A program made the translations under genes and the position numbers. From Petrosia ficiformis (Eukaryota; Porifera; Demospongiae; Haplosclerida; Petrosiidae): a DNA stretch of 64,000 bases. The DNA lies in the NCBI GenBank assembly GCA_947044365.1, contig OX345651.1:4608426-4672425 (forward strand), read 5' to 3'. The notes under the pieces are model-generated. The model saw only the letters and a list, made by a program, of their open reading frames with translations, did no database searches and was not told the DNA's origin. Shown piece after piece: positions 11,501 through 26,500 of this stretch (within the stretch, counting starts at the first letter, position 1; every line of letters begins with the position of its first letter).

Positions 11501-14500
11501 TGATAATTTGTTAGTTGGTATTTACAAAGAAGCAGCACAAATGATAACCACTTACATTGATGACAGTCTCTCACCCATTCTTCTTAATTTCACCCTGGAT
11601 TTGGATAATGGTGTAGTTTCTCTTACATTTGATGAAACAGTCAATGCAAGTTCTCTTTTACCTGGGCAACTCTTTTTTCGCTCAACTGAGGAAGCAAGTA
11701 TACCAATGATACATGTTTCTGAAAACACTCCTCTTCCTGAGGATGATTCCTTTATTATCAATTTCACTCTAATAAAAATGAATCTCGATGAACTCAAGGT
11801 AGAGGAGGACCTTGCTACAGAGGTGAACAATACATATTTGCATTTATTGGCAGGGTCTATCAGGGATCACGCGAAGTCTACTACAGGAAATGCCTTAAAA
11901 GTGACAACACTGAAAGCATCTGAGGTGTTTGATGATCAAACTCTACCAGAAATATTATCTCTGTCAGTTAATATCAATGCATCAACTCTAACTTTATCAT
12001 TCACTGAGCCTATCGATGTCAGTACAATCTCATATACAAACATCACCCTCCAAAATGATACAGAAGGACCAATCAGTTCATTTCAACTTACAAATGGTTC
12101 ATCTCCAAGTGAAGACGGCTTGCAAGTTATCATTCGAGTGACTATTGAAGATATTAATGATATCAAAGCATTAGATGACTTGTATGTTTCTCTGAACACT
12201 TCGTACATTAGCTTTACTAAACATGCATTCACTGATTTGTCAGGAAATCCTGTTGAACCTCGAAATGCTAATAATGCTCTGCAGGCCATCGAGTATATTG
12301 ACGACACTACTAGTCCTATTCTTTTGGAGTTTCACTTGGATATGGACAGTGGTTTAATTACTTTTGTCTTCACAGAGACAGTGAACACAACATCTATCAA
12401 TTTTACAACAATTACGCTATCCCAAAATTCGGATTTGAATGCTGGTACTACCTATATGTTGACAGGGGGCTACCTGTTGTCTGAAGAGGCTGATACAGTC
12501 ATTAGTTTTAATATAACACATGATGACCTTAATGAATTGAAGAGACGTGAGATTGGATCAACTTCAGTTACTGCTTATATAACACTCACAGAAGATACTA
12601 TAGTTGATAATACTGATAATTCTGTCTTGCCTGTCACTGGTATGGTGGTAACAGTATTCTCTAATGATGTAACCAGTCCTGAAATAGTACAATTTGACTT
12701 GGATCTTAGCAATGAGACTCTGACTATCTTCTTCTCCGAAACTGTTAGAGGAATCACCTTCGAAGTCAGCAAATTTGTACTACAAGATGTTACAGGAGAT
12801 GTAATGTATAATCTAACAGATACTAGTATTGCTTCTACAGATGATGCTACCTACATCACAATTAAACTGAGCACTGAAGATCTTAATGCCATCAAACTTG
12901 AAACTAAACTAGCAACATCAGAAGAAGATACATATATATCGTATTACCCTTTTGCAGTTCTTGATATGGTTGGAAATGAGATAGCAAATCTGACAAGTGC
13001 TGATGCTATAAAAGTTACTAACTACACAGAAGACTTGGTTGCTCCAGAACTAACTGACTTCACTCTTGATTTAACTAATGAAACTCTAATTTTAACATTC
13101 TCAGAGACCGTGAATGCTTCTTCACTTAATCCTAGTGAAATTACAATTCAAAGTGATTTCTATCTCACTAATGAAACCTCTTATGTTACATTAACATTTG
13201 CTGAACCAAGCGAAAATGATTATTTTATTATTTTACAATTGAACAACACAGACCTCAATGAGATCAAGAAATACCTGGACCTAGCTACCAGTGAATCCAA
13301 CACATACATTTCATTCACTGAGGATACTATTTCCGATATGAATGGTAACTCAGTTGAGGTCATTTATAATACGTCAGCAAAAATGGCTGAGACTGTCATC
13401 CTTGATTCAGTTCCCCCGGAATTGGACGACTTTCTACTTGACCTTAACACATCTCGACTTGTGTTGTCTTTCTCAGAAACTGTTGCTGGGATCACTTTGG
13501 ACTTCACTAAAATCATACTCCAAGATGCAGAAAATTCTTCAAACTATTACCAGTTCCAGACTGGTAAAGTAGATGATTATAACAGCTCTATGATAACAGT
13601 TGAAATTCAGAAAGTTGATATTGACCTTATTAAAGAAAAGCTATCTTTAGCAACTGGGTATGATGACACTTACTTGAGACTACTACAGGGAGCGATTCAG
13701 GACATGAATGAAAACATTTTGGAAGAAATTGATAATGGAGATGCAATCCCAGTACTGGAGTACACTGAAGACCGTGTTAATCCATACCTTGTTGACTTTC
13801 AACTGAATCTCAATACTGGAGATCTGATTCTAACATTTTCAGAACCAGTCCTTGTTAATTCATTCACATATACATCAGTCACATTGCAAGATTATACCAC
13901 AGCTAATATATCTTTTACTCTTACGGATGGCAGCAGCACAGATAGAAACTTTACTGGAGTTAATATCACAATCACTACTAATGATCTCAATATTTTGAAA
14001 AAGGATCCTAACTTAGCTACTGATGTCAATAACACATACATTGTCTTTAATTCAGACTTTGTCACTGATACTAACAATAATTCAATTGATCCCATTGCAG
14101 ATGGAAGTGCTTACCAAACTCTAGAAGTGTTTCCTGATTTAACAGGGCCCAGTCTTGTTTCTTTTGACCTCAATTTAACTAATGACATCATCACTCTTAC
14201 TTTCAACGAACCAGTTAATGTTGATACATTCAATACCATGGCTTTGGTACTGTATGATGCGCCAGGTAGTAACCTGAACTATACTCTTCAAAACAGTTTC
14301 ATAGGAGTTTTGTATGATGATACCGTAGTCTACATATACCTTTCCACAGAAGATGCTAATGAAATCAAGCGACTCTCTCTTGCTACTTCTGAAGACGATA
14401 CCTTCTTAACAATTGGAGGAACTGGTATCAAAGATACTAGTGGAAATCAAGTCATGCGAATATTGCCTGGAAATGCATTGAATGTAAGTGAATATGGAGT

Positions 14501-17500
14501 TGATATGAAGAGCCCATCATTATTATATTACACATTTAATCTTACAAGTGGTGATATGATTCTCACGTTCTCTGAAACTGTTAATGCATCCTCAATAGAT
14601 ATCGCTGGGTTTGCAATACAGTCAAGTAAGTACTTCAATGACACTGACTTTGGATACTACCAACTTACTGAAGAGTCCTATTCCTCCACATATAATAGTC
14701 ATGTGATCACTATAACTATCGATGGTGACGATCTCAATCTTATTAAGTATGATCCAACATTGGCCGTTTCCAATGAAACTACATTCCTTACTGTAGAATA
14801 TGATGCTATTCGTGATATGGCTGACAATCCTGTAAATGAAATTGCTAACAATGAATCATTACAAACGCTAGAATTTACAAATGATTTTACTTCCCCAGAA
14901 TTGTTACAATTCAATCTATACCTTGCCCTTGGCTCAAATGAACTCATTTTAGAGCTCATTTTCTCTGAGACTATTAATGCCTCGTCTGTAGATCCAACAG
15001 GTTTTACTTTTGCTCCATTCTCTAATACTACCAATAGTAGTTTAACTTATAATTTGATGGCTGGTAATGTATCTACTATGGATTCAACCATTATCACAAT
15101 AAACATAACTCTAGATGATCTTGAAGGTATTCGAAACCTCGATGTTTATGAGCTTCTTACCAATCCTAACACTTCTTACATAATAGTTGAAGAAGATGCT
15201 GCCTCTGATATGAATGGGAACAATATTGTACCCATTACTATATCAGATGCACTTAACATTACAGGAGCTTTTGCAGATTTGAATCCTCCTAATATTGTTT
15301 CATTTACATTTGATCTTAACGAGGGAACTCTAAAGCTATTGTTTGATGAACCTGTGCTACCTGACTCTCTTATAGTGACTAAACTCACTATTCACAGTAG
15401 TTCAGAAGCTGCTTTTAATAACAGTTTAGGTCAATCTCATTCTTTGTCGGATTATGTATCTTCTAAGACAGAAGAGAATGGCTATCAACTTGTAATCACT
15501 CTAACAGATGATGATCTTAATGAAATCAAGCGGTTGGAGGAGTTGGGTATTTTGAGAAACAGTACATATCTTTCTTTTGAAAGAGGATTAGTCATGGATG
15601 AATCTTTAAATGAAGTTGTTGAGCTACAGCCTACAGAAGCAATTGAAGCTGCTGGGTTCTTTGAAGACACTACAGGTCCTGAACTAGTGTCATTCAATGT
15701 AAGTTTAGAAACTGAAATACTCTCTTTCCTATTTTCAGAAACTATTGATGCTTCAACAGTAGATGTATCGTTCTTCATATTTCAGAATAGTATTGATTCA
15801 TCAGACAAATCTTACGCCTTGACTAACAGTAAAGTGACAAATGAAGATTCCATCTATGTGACTATCCAGCTATCAGAAGAAGATACAAATGCAATCAAAG
15901 CCATAGATGGACTGCTTACAGCAGAAATGGACACATTTATAGCAATTGACAGAGAAGCACTTATGGATATGGCTGGCAATGAACTAGAGGAAGTATTCCC
16001 AACTGAGGCAGTTGGAGTTGATGAATACGAGTCTGATATTAACCCACCTTACTTGCGTAATTTTACTATTGACCTTGATACAGGTCATTTAATCCTATAT
16101 TTTAACGAGACTGTCAGAGAGAGTACTTTAGACATCACACAATTGACCTTCCATGATTCTGAAAACTCATCTATTAACTACACTCTGACAGTTGCTATCA
16201 GTAACACTGATAGTCATCATATACTAAACATTTCCTTTAGTTTGTTTGATCTGAACGAAATCAAACGATTACCTCTCTGTACTTCACTAGAAGACTGTTA
16301 CCTTTCTTTTCCTCAAGATCTGCTTATGGATATGGTTGCTGAACCTGTTATTCCAGTTGAATCTCGCCTTCCAGCAGAGTTCACTGCAGATACTACATCA
16401 CCCAAACTTGAAAGTTTTGTTCTTCTGGATCTTAATTATGAGGTACTTGTACTGGAGTTTACAGAAACAATTAATATTGATACACTTGATATGGAGAGTT
16501 TAATTCTTAAGACATTCTATACATCTCCAATAGCTGTTGTCAACATTATAGGTGATGTTGTTAATGAGAATACAACCACAATTAACATATCATTATCTGA
16601 TGCTACTGTTGATGCTCTGAAACTTGAAGATTTTGTGTGTACATACATGGGAGATTGTTATGTCGGATTTAATAACACCTTTATTGAAGATATGAACAAT
16701 AATCCTGTTGATTCAGAAGACAAAGAGTTTCCAGGATATGCTGTAGAGAAGTACGTAGCTGATACAGTAAAACCAGAATTATTATCATTTGATTTAAATC
16801 TACAAAATGAAACTTTACTTCTTGTATTCAGTGAACCTGTTGATATAGACTTACTTCAACCCTTTGATTTCACTCTTCAAGGAATGCAGAATGCATCAGA
16901 TGATGAATCGTTGCTTTTTCCTTTGTCAGACACTGATGATATCAGTCGTTACACCACAAGATCGATAGTCATTGGACTTGATCCAGATGATGTAGAAAGC
17001 TTGAAGGCATCAATCTATTTCAAGGACAGAAATAGCACTTTTCTTTCGGTTGCATCCAATGCTATTTATGACCTGTCTTTCTATGCACAAAGCATGGATG
17101 AAATACCTAACAGTGATGCTATCCAGGTACAAAACTTCACCGGAGATCTGGACGGTCCACGACTACGGTTTTTCACTCTGGACTACAACAGCAATCAATT
17201 AATCTTGACATTCAATAAACCAGTCCTACCAGATTTATTCAACTTCACAGGTCTTACAATTTTCAGTGATCTTCCTGATGAACCATCTTTAACCCTCTCT
17301 GGTGGTGCAGTTCTTGATCTACCTGGTGAAGGAGAAGGACTCATGGTTGTAACTGTCAATATAACACAGGAAGATATCACTGTATTGGAAACCAACCCAT
17401 CACTGGCCACTAATGTCTCAAATACATACATTTCCATTGACAATTTTACTGTGACAGACACCTTTGAAGTGCCAAATGTCGTATTGAGTGACGCAAAAGC

Positions 17501-20500
17501 TAACTTGATTGTAGAGGACACTACCAGAGTTGAGATGTCTTCATTTCGGCTTGATCTTAATGAGGGTTTGCTTTATCTGACATTCAATGATGTAGTTGAT
17601 GCTTCAACATTCAATGCAGAGGGTTTGACAATTCAGAATCAGGCAGACGCTGAAGAGGAAAACCGACTACAACTTACAAGAAATACAAAAACAGTCAGCC
17701 CTGATGGTTTCAGTCTTACTGTAGAAATTGATTCTGATGATTTGAATAAAGTTAAAGCAAAAACTAATGTTGCCTCAGCTTTTCCTAATACTTGGCTGAC
17801 AATGCTTGCATCCACGGTTGATGATCCATTTGGGGTTGATGTTCTGGCTATAACTAATGGCAAAGCTATTCGAACTTCCTATTTTACTAACGATATTACT
17901 ACACCAGATTTTCTCAACTTCACACTGGATTTGAATACAGGTTACATTATAATGACATTCTCTGAGGCAGTAGTGACAGAAACACTGATGGTTGAAGACG
18001 TTATTCTTCTCAATGGTACTGTTTATCCTGTACTAACACATGAATTTAATGCTGATGCTTCTCTTACTGAGATTTCACTAACTGAAGTACAGTTTGAGAT
18101 GTCCAATGATAACTTGAATGAACTCAAATCAATGCTCGATTTGGGAACTGATACAGACAATACTTATATGTCGATTATGGAAGGCGCTATTGAGGATTAT
18201 TCCAGCTTAGGAGTAAATGAAGTCAACATTACTAATGCTATACAAGCAAATCTAGTGATTCCAGATATCACTGCCCCTGTTCTCTTCAGCTTCACATTAG
18301 ACATGAACAGTGGATTACTCTATTTGTCTTATTCTGAGACTGTTATTGGCCCCTCTTTAAATACATCACAACTTTTTTTACAAGGGGTACGGATATTTCG
18401 AATAGGAGAGACTACTTCACTATCCAACTCTAACTATTCTGAGGCAATATCCGACACTATTCAAGTTAAAATATCTGATGATGACCTCAATAGAATTAAA
18501 CAACTTACCACAGTTGCAGTAGATATTTCATCTTCATTTTTAGTAGTTGGAGAATCTGCCATTACAGATACCAGTGAAATATATTCTGATCCAATACTAG
18601 ACACTGATGCACTGCTAGCTGGTTCCTACATTCCAGATACTAACAATCCAGAATTACTTGAAGCTACTTTCAACTTAAGCAGCGAGTATCTCACACTTAC
18701 ATTCAATGAAACAGTGATGTTGTCCACCATCGATACAAGAGAGATCACATTGTACAGAGATATCAATGAAACGGAAGGTGTTGCATTAAATGGTGGAATT
18801 ATTGAAGGCACTGACAGTATTACTGTAGTGATTGAGTTAACCAGATCCAACCTTAATGCTCTCAAAGCCGACATATTAATTGCTACTGATGTCTCAAATA
18901 CATACATTAGCTTCACATCTGCTACTCTTAAGGACATGGCTGGTAATTCAGTCATTCCAGTTAGCTATTATAAAGTTGACATGTTCGAAGAAGACCTTGT
19001 GTCTCCTCAGCTAGAACAATTCATTTACAATGCAAATGACGACCAAATTACATTGAGTTTCTCAGAAACTGTTAATGGAAACTCTCTTAATGCCACGGCT
19101 ATTGTTATTCAAAGTTCCAACACAGGAGATATAACGTCTTATAGATTAACTGGAGGATATACTGATAGTACGATATCTGACATAGTCAACATTACATTAG
19201 CTATTGAAGATACTAATAAGATCAAAATGTTACTGAGTTTAGCCACATCTGTAGAAACTACCTTTATTAGATTTGATTCCTCATTGATAGTGGATATGAA
19301 TGATATTCCTGTTGTATCATTATCAAAGGAAGAAGCACTGAAAGCTTCGGAATATATTGATGATAAAGTTCCTCCAGTGCTTTTTAACTTCTCTCTGAAC
19401 ATGAACATATCTGAGTTGACTCTTACGTTCTCTGAAACAGTTGATGCATCTTCGGTAAATACAACTGGCTTTACTATACTAGATTCACCATCAAATGATG
19501 CTATATCAGTCCAACTCCAGACTGGATATGTATCTAAAATGGACTCAACTGTCATTGTCATATACCTCAGTGTTGAAGATACTAACAAACTAAAAATGTA
19601 TCCTTCATTAGCTACAACAGAGAACACTACCTTTCTATCCATTGCTGACTATAGTATCACTGATATAGATGGTAATAAGGTAGAGGAAATTACTCCGATA
19701 GATGCATTGCCTGTTCAAGAGTTTGTACCTGATGAGATTCCTCCAATGCTGGTTTACTTTTCTCTTGATTTGGATAATGGAGAATTAACTCTTACATTTG
19801 ATGAGACTGTTAATTCTACATCAATTGATCCACTTGAAATCACACTGCAGAATACTGAAAATATCACAGATGCTGATTTCTATACACTTTCAAATGCAAC
19901 CACTCCTAGTGATGAATATTCAACAGTGATAACAATTACAATTAGTACAGTTGATCTTAATGCTATCAAGATGATCCCAACATTAGCACAATCTATGAAT
20001 GACACATATATTAGTATGAGTGAATTCACAGTTCAAGATATGGCAGGAAATCGGGTAGTATATATCAGCAATACTTCAGCTGAACCTGTTATGAACTATG
20101 AACCAGACATCACACCACCAAATCTACTTGCTTTTGATTTAAACATGAACGAAGGTGTGATTACATTGTACTTTGATGAAACAGTTTATGCTGATAGTAT
20201 AATTTTCACTACTATTACAATTCAGAATGACACCAGTAGTCCAATTACTGAATACACTTTAATGGATGGCGGAAACTCTGATACAAATACAACACGGGTT
20301 GAAGTATACATTGTTCAATCTGACCTCAATAATATTAAACTTGATAGGGAACTTGCAACAGGGAACGATGACACAGTTATTTCCATTACATCTCTCACCA
20401 TTCAAGATATGGCAGATGAAGCTAACTATATTGTTCCTAATACTATTCCAGTTAGAAACTTTACAGAGGACACGACTCCACCAACATTGGAGTACTGGAT

Positions 20501-23500
20501 AGTTGATGTTAATGATGCAGTGATCACACTTATATTTTATGAAACTGTTGATAGTACCACACTAAATTTTACTGCTATCACATTACAGTCAATGGAGAAT
20601 GTAACTAATGAGACTCAGTATTTTACTCTCACAACTGGTGAATCATTCAGTCCTGATGGACTTTCGATAGAAGTTATCATCAATGAGACAGATCTTAATG
20701 TCATCAAACAGTATCTTGATCTGCTTCGTGATGAAGATTCATCTTATTTGTCCTTCACTCAGTTTCTAATCAAAGATATGAATGGAAATCCAGTCGAAGA
20801 GATTGGTCTTAATGGTGGTGAACCAGTAATGACATATTACAATGATACTACTCATCCACGACTTAGAGATTACTGGCTAGACATGGACATTGGTGTGATT
20901 ACATTCTCTTTCTCAGAGACAATAAATGCTAGTTCTTTCAATGTCAGTGGCGTCACTTTACAGTCTGTATTCAATATTACAAACCCTCAACAGACTTACA
21001 CACTTACCTCTGGAGAAATTCTCACAGACGATAGTCCAATTTTAGAGTTTAAAATATCTAATGAGGATTTGAATGAACTGAAGAGGTTGGAAATAGCAAG
21101 AGGTCCTTACAGAACATTCCTTGTCCTCTCTCCGTATACTGTGAGAGACATAGAGGATCATACTTTGATTCCTTTAGAAAATGGGATCAGCGCCAAAATG
21201 ATTACTAATATCAATCATATTCGAGATTTAACAGGCCCTGAACTTGTTTTCTATGACTTAGACCTGACAGAAAATACTCTCACTCTATATTTCAATGAAA
21301 CAGTACGTACCAGCACTGTAAGGATCAATGAAATTACATTCCAAAGTACTCAATATGATGAAACTGTGAACTATACACTGACTAATTCAAGTTCAGTTGT
21401 TGATTATAATTATCACATTGTCACTATAGAACTGGGTACGTATGATCTAAACAATATCAAAAGGATTACTGACCTAGCTAGTAATGAGACCAATACATTT
21501 ATCAGTCATACAAATACAACAGTTGCTGATATGAGATACAATTATGTATTTGCTATCAATTCTTCTAATGCACTTGTAGTTTCAAACTATACAGAAGACA
21601 GTGTGAGACCACTATTATATGGATTTGACTTGGATCTTTCAAATGACACTTTAACTCTTTACTTCTCTGAAACAGTTGATGCATCTACAATTAATGGCTC
21701 TCAGATAACATTTCTGGATATGAACGATGGTACAGGTGCTAATTATACTCTTACAGGTGGTTACTCCATTTATGGTGATGACCCTATAATCACTGTCCAA
21801 CTACTTAATGATGACTTGAATATCATAAAGCAAATACTCACATTGGCTACTGGAGAAGATGACACATTTATTTCTATTACTAATAAAACAGTTGTAGATA
21901 TGAATGACAACAATGTAATACCCATATATGAAAATAATGCTACACAAATCACAAACTACATGGAGGATTTGATTCCACCTCATCTAGATCGTTTTGATCT
22001 AGATATGGATGCGCCAACACTTACTCTATACTTTTCAGAGACCGTTGATATTGTCACATTAAATTCGACACAAATAACTCTTCAAGATGGTGCACTGGCT
22101 GATGATAGCTACACTCTGACAGATGGCTCATCTCTTAGTGTCAATGATTCGATTATTATCGTTGACATAGTTGAATATGACTGGAATATACTGAAACAAA
22201 ATACAAATCTAGTAACTAATAAAGACGATACATACATTACAATAACTGAATACCTCATTCAAGACATGAATAGTAACAATATTGTGCCTATTTTTGACAG
22301 TATGGCACTTATTGTTAGTAACCATACACAAGATAGTACTCCACCTGAACTTCTTTCATGGGTACTAGACATGGATATTGGTAAAATAATTCTGACATTT
22401 TCAGAGACGATTAATTCCTACTCCTTTAATCCAGATAGTATTATTATTCAAGATGGAGAGTTTAGTGAAAGTGATGCCATGTATCAACTCACTGGAGGTA
22501 ATTGGACAATGGAGAATATAACAGTCATTAGTGTAGATATACTAAGAGACTTACTACCAATTCCAGATGACTTCAATGAGATAAAGAAAAACAGATTGAT
22601 TGCCACACGTATGAACGACACATACATATCATTTGATGAGACCCTTATTGAAGATATGAACTTCAATTCAATTGTACCACTACCAAATGGTATGGCTAAG
22701 AATGTTTCCAACTTCACAGAAGATATGACAGCTCCATACATTCATGCATTCGATATTGATATGAATGAAGGAACTCTCATCCTTACTTTCAGTGAAATGT
22801 TAGAAAGAGACACACTCACATTTGAAGCTTTCACTCTGCTCGAAAAACCACAAAAACCCACTGAAATAATAGTTAACATAACTAATCAGTGGGGTTATCC
22901 TATTGAGACACCTATCAATGTGACTTATCCTGTTGTTAACATCACTTTACAAGATGGTTTTGTCGTACCTGGAGATGCTCAAGTTTTCACAATTGTGCTA
23001 ACAATCGAAGATCTCAATACTCTTAAAAGAGAAGAATTGTGTACATTAGATGGACAAGGAGAAGATTGCTTCTTATCATTCACACCTGATGCCTTTTCTG
23101 ATATGGTTGGCATTGCTATTGATAACCGTACTCTTGATGATCCCAAAGAGAATCGTTTTTACACAAATGATTCTACAGCTCCAACATTAATGAGCTTTGT
23201 TTTATTTGATTACAGAAATGAACTTATCCAGATTGAATTTGACGAAACGTACAACATAAGTACATTTGAACCCACAGCTATCACAATACAAAGATGGGGC
23301 TACAATGATAGTGAGAGTAATCCCGATATACCATTTGTTCCTGTTACTCTAACTGGTGGCTATGCTTTTGAACAGGTGGATGATACTACTTTACAATTCA
23401 CTCTGACTGCGTATGACTTGAATCGAATTAAGCAAGATGAAAGTTTGTGCATTACTGATAAGAGCTGTTTTATACGTTTCACTAGAGAAGTTGTACAAGA

Positions 23501-26500
23501 TATGTCCCGAAATCAAGCTGCAGAATTGAACGATACTGCAGATGAACTGAGCGGAACTGTTAGTGATTTCGAATATCCTACAGTATTTATTGATGATGAC
23601 GTTAGCCCTGAGCTAGTATCATTTGAGTTAGATATGGACAATGGTAATATTACCTTAACATTTAATGAAACAGTTGAGTATGTGGATCTAATAGTGAATA
23701 ATGTCATCACATTATTTAGTGCTCAAGAGAATGCCACCGAATATTACACTTTGACGTTGACGTCTGGGAGTGACACAAACATAAACTGGCTATATGTACA
23801 ATTCTACTTGAGTGAATCTGATATTAATGAACTGAAATATCGGGAATCTCTTGCTATAAGTGAAAACACCACATTCCTTGAAAATACTGAAGCCCTTATT
23901 GAAGATATTAATGGCAATAAAGCCCTAGTTCACGACAGCTCTAATCGTCTTATGTTATCAGAGTTTCTTCCTGACAATACAGAACCATATCTTGATGACT
24001 TTACTTTCAACTTGGAAACAAAACAGATTATTCTCACAGCCAATGAACCAATTTATCTTAATTCAACAGATCCTACTGGCATAACACTAATATCTACTAC
24101 CAATATATCACTACCGGAAGCAATTTATTACACACTAACAGATGGTATTGTGGAGTACTATGAGCCTGATTCATCTTTGAAAAAGAAAGTGGTAATTACA
24201 CTCTCCTCAGAAGATCAACTCCAAATTCAGCTTCTAACAGGCCTTGCACAAACAGACAGCAACACTTATATTTCCATTACTGAACAAACATTTGCTGATA
24301 TGTTTGGTAATCCAGTTATACCTGTTGAGAATATGTCAGCTCGTCCTGTTGATACCTTCATTGATGATGATGCTGATGTCAATCTTGTTCGTTTTACTAT
24401 TGATATGGACACTGGCACTATGGATTTTACTTTTGATGATGTCATTCAATCGGACACATTTGTACCTAATGGAATTATTTTACAAAATGCGGAGAGTGAT
24501 GAATTTGCAAATTTCACCTCATATCGGCTTACTTCAGGTACTATAACAAACTCCACTAATGGTTATGAGATTCATGTGATCTTTTCGATTGATGACTGGA
24601 ATGCTATCAAAAAAGATCTGGGTCTTGCTGTGGACATCAACACTACCTATCTTACAACAGATCCTACTGTGAATGTTATTAAAGATACTGCAGAAGAAGC
24701 AAATCCTAATAATGTTGTTGATCCAGGACAAATAGCTGTAGACTTTGTTCCTGACACCACCAATCCACAACTATCAAACTTTTCTATTGATATGAATACT
24801 GGGACTCTGACTTTAACATTTGATGAAACAATGCGAGCTCAAACATTAAACATTACTCATCTGATACTAGGTAGTTTCAGCAACTATTCAGAAGCTAACT
24901 TCATTTATCCACTCACTGGTGGTGAGTCCACACAAGTTGATTCAACTATTATCACTGTCACATTTTCAGTTGATGATCTTAATGAACTCAAACGAATCAC
25001 TCCAGGTCTTGCTACAGACAAAGATGATACATATCTCTCTATTGACAATGAGACGATTCTTGACATGAATGAAAACCCGGTGGTTGCCATAACAACAGAA
25101 GAAGCTAAGCAAACAGTTCAATTTACACCGGACACTAAAAATCCTCGTCTGATAGATTTTGATTTAGATCTGACTGAAGAGATTTTAATGCTCACTTTTA
25201 ATGAAACTATTGATGCCAGTACTTTCAATGTTACCGGAATTACATTTTATTCAGCTCCCAATGAAGCAGCATCTTCTTATAACTTGAAAAATGGGATATA
25301 TACTCTAAATGACTCAACCGTTTTAACTGTCATTTTGGATTTTGACGATCTGAATTCCATTAAGAGTATTCGAGACTTAGCAGTAGATAATAAATCTACC
25401 TTTATATCCATCAAGGAAATTCTCATCAAAGATATGAGTGCAAATAATGTTGTACCAATAACTGCATCAAATGCTAAAAATGTCAAAAATTATACCGAAG
25501 ACCTGACATCACCCAAACTTCAGTCTTTTGATGTGAATCTGAACACAGACCTAATTTCACTAACATTTAATGAAACAATCAAGCCAGAAAGTTTAAATAT
25601 AACTTATATCACTTTTATCAACAGTGAAGAAGATGAGACTGTGTCACATACTCTAACGGGAGGCATCCAATCATATGACGATACTCGATTCCTTAACATC
25701 ACTTTCAACAAGCAAGACTCTGATGACATTAGATTCCTGACTGAACTTCTAACATCACTCAATGATACATTTATAGTTCTAGAAAATGCCACCATTACAG
25801 ATATGAATGAAAATCCAATATATTTCACTGTACAACAGGTGTACAATTTCACTGAAGATCGTATCAACCCATCTCTACTCTCTTTTGACTTAGATCTTAA
25901 CGAGGGTATTCTTGTTTTATCATTCTCTGAGACTATGCAGGTAGATACTTTGAACACTTCAGGAATATCTTTCTATGATGCTCCTGATCTTGCAGCTAAC
26001 TTGTATACACTGACTGGTGGTAATTCCACATATGGAGATAATATCACCATCTATGTCAAACTTTCAGAAGATGATCTGAACGAGTTGAAGAGATTAGAAC
26101 CACTGATCACTTCTGTCAATAATACATACATATCATTAACATCAGACACTATTAAGGATATGAATGATAACCCAGTTAATCCAGTGTCACCAGATGATCT
26201 TCCAGCAATGGTGGACTCACTAACAGAAGATGAAACAGAGCCTGAAGTCACTTCTTTCATCTTTGATCTAAATACTGGTGAAATTAATATAACTTTTTCT
26301 GAAACAGTCAATGCTGAATCATTACGACCTAATCAATTTACCATTCATAACAATCGTAATAATTCCAATTACAGCTATTATGAACACCATATCAGTGATG
26401 CTAGCTATACAAACAGTTCAGATGGTACGTCTATCACACTGCAGCTTAGCATTGATGATCTTAATGCCATTAAAAGAGAACCTACATTGGCAGTTAGTAC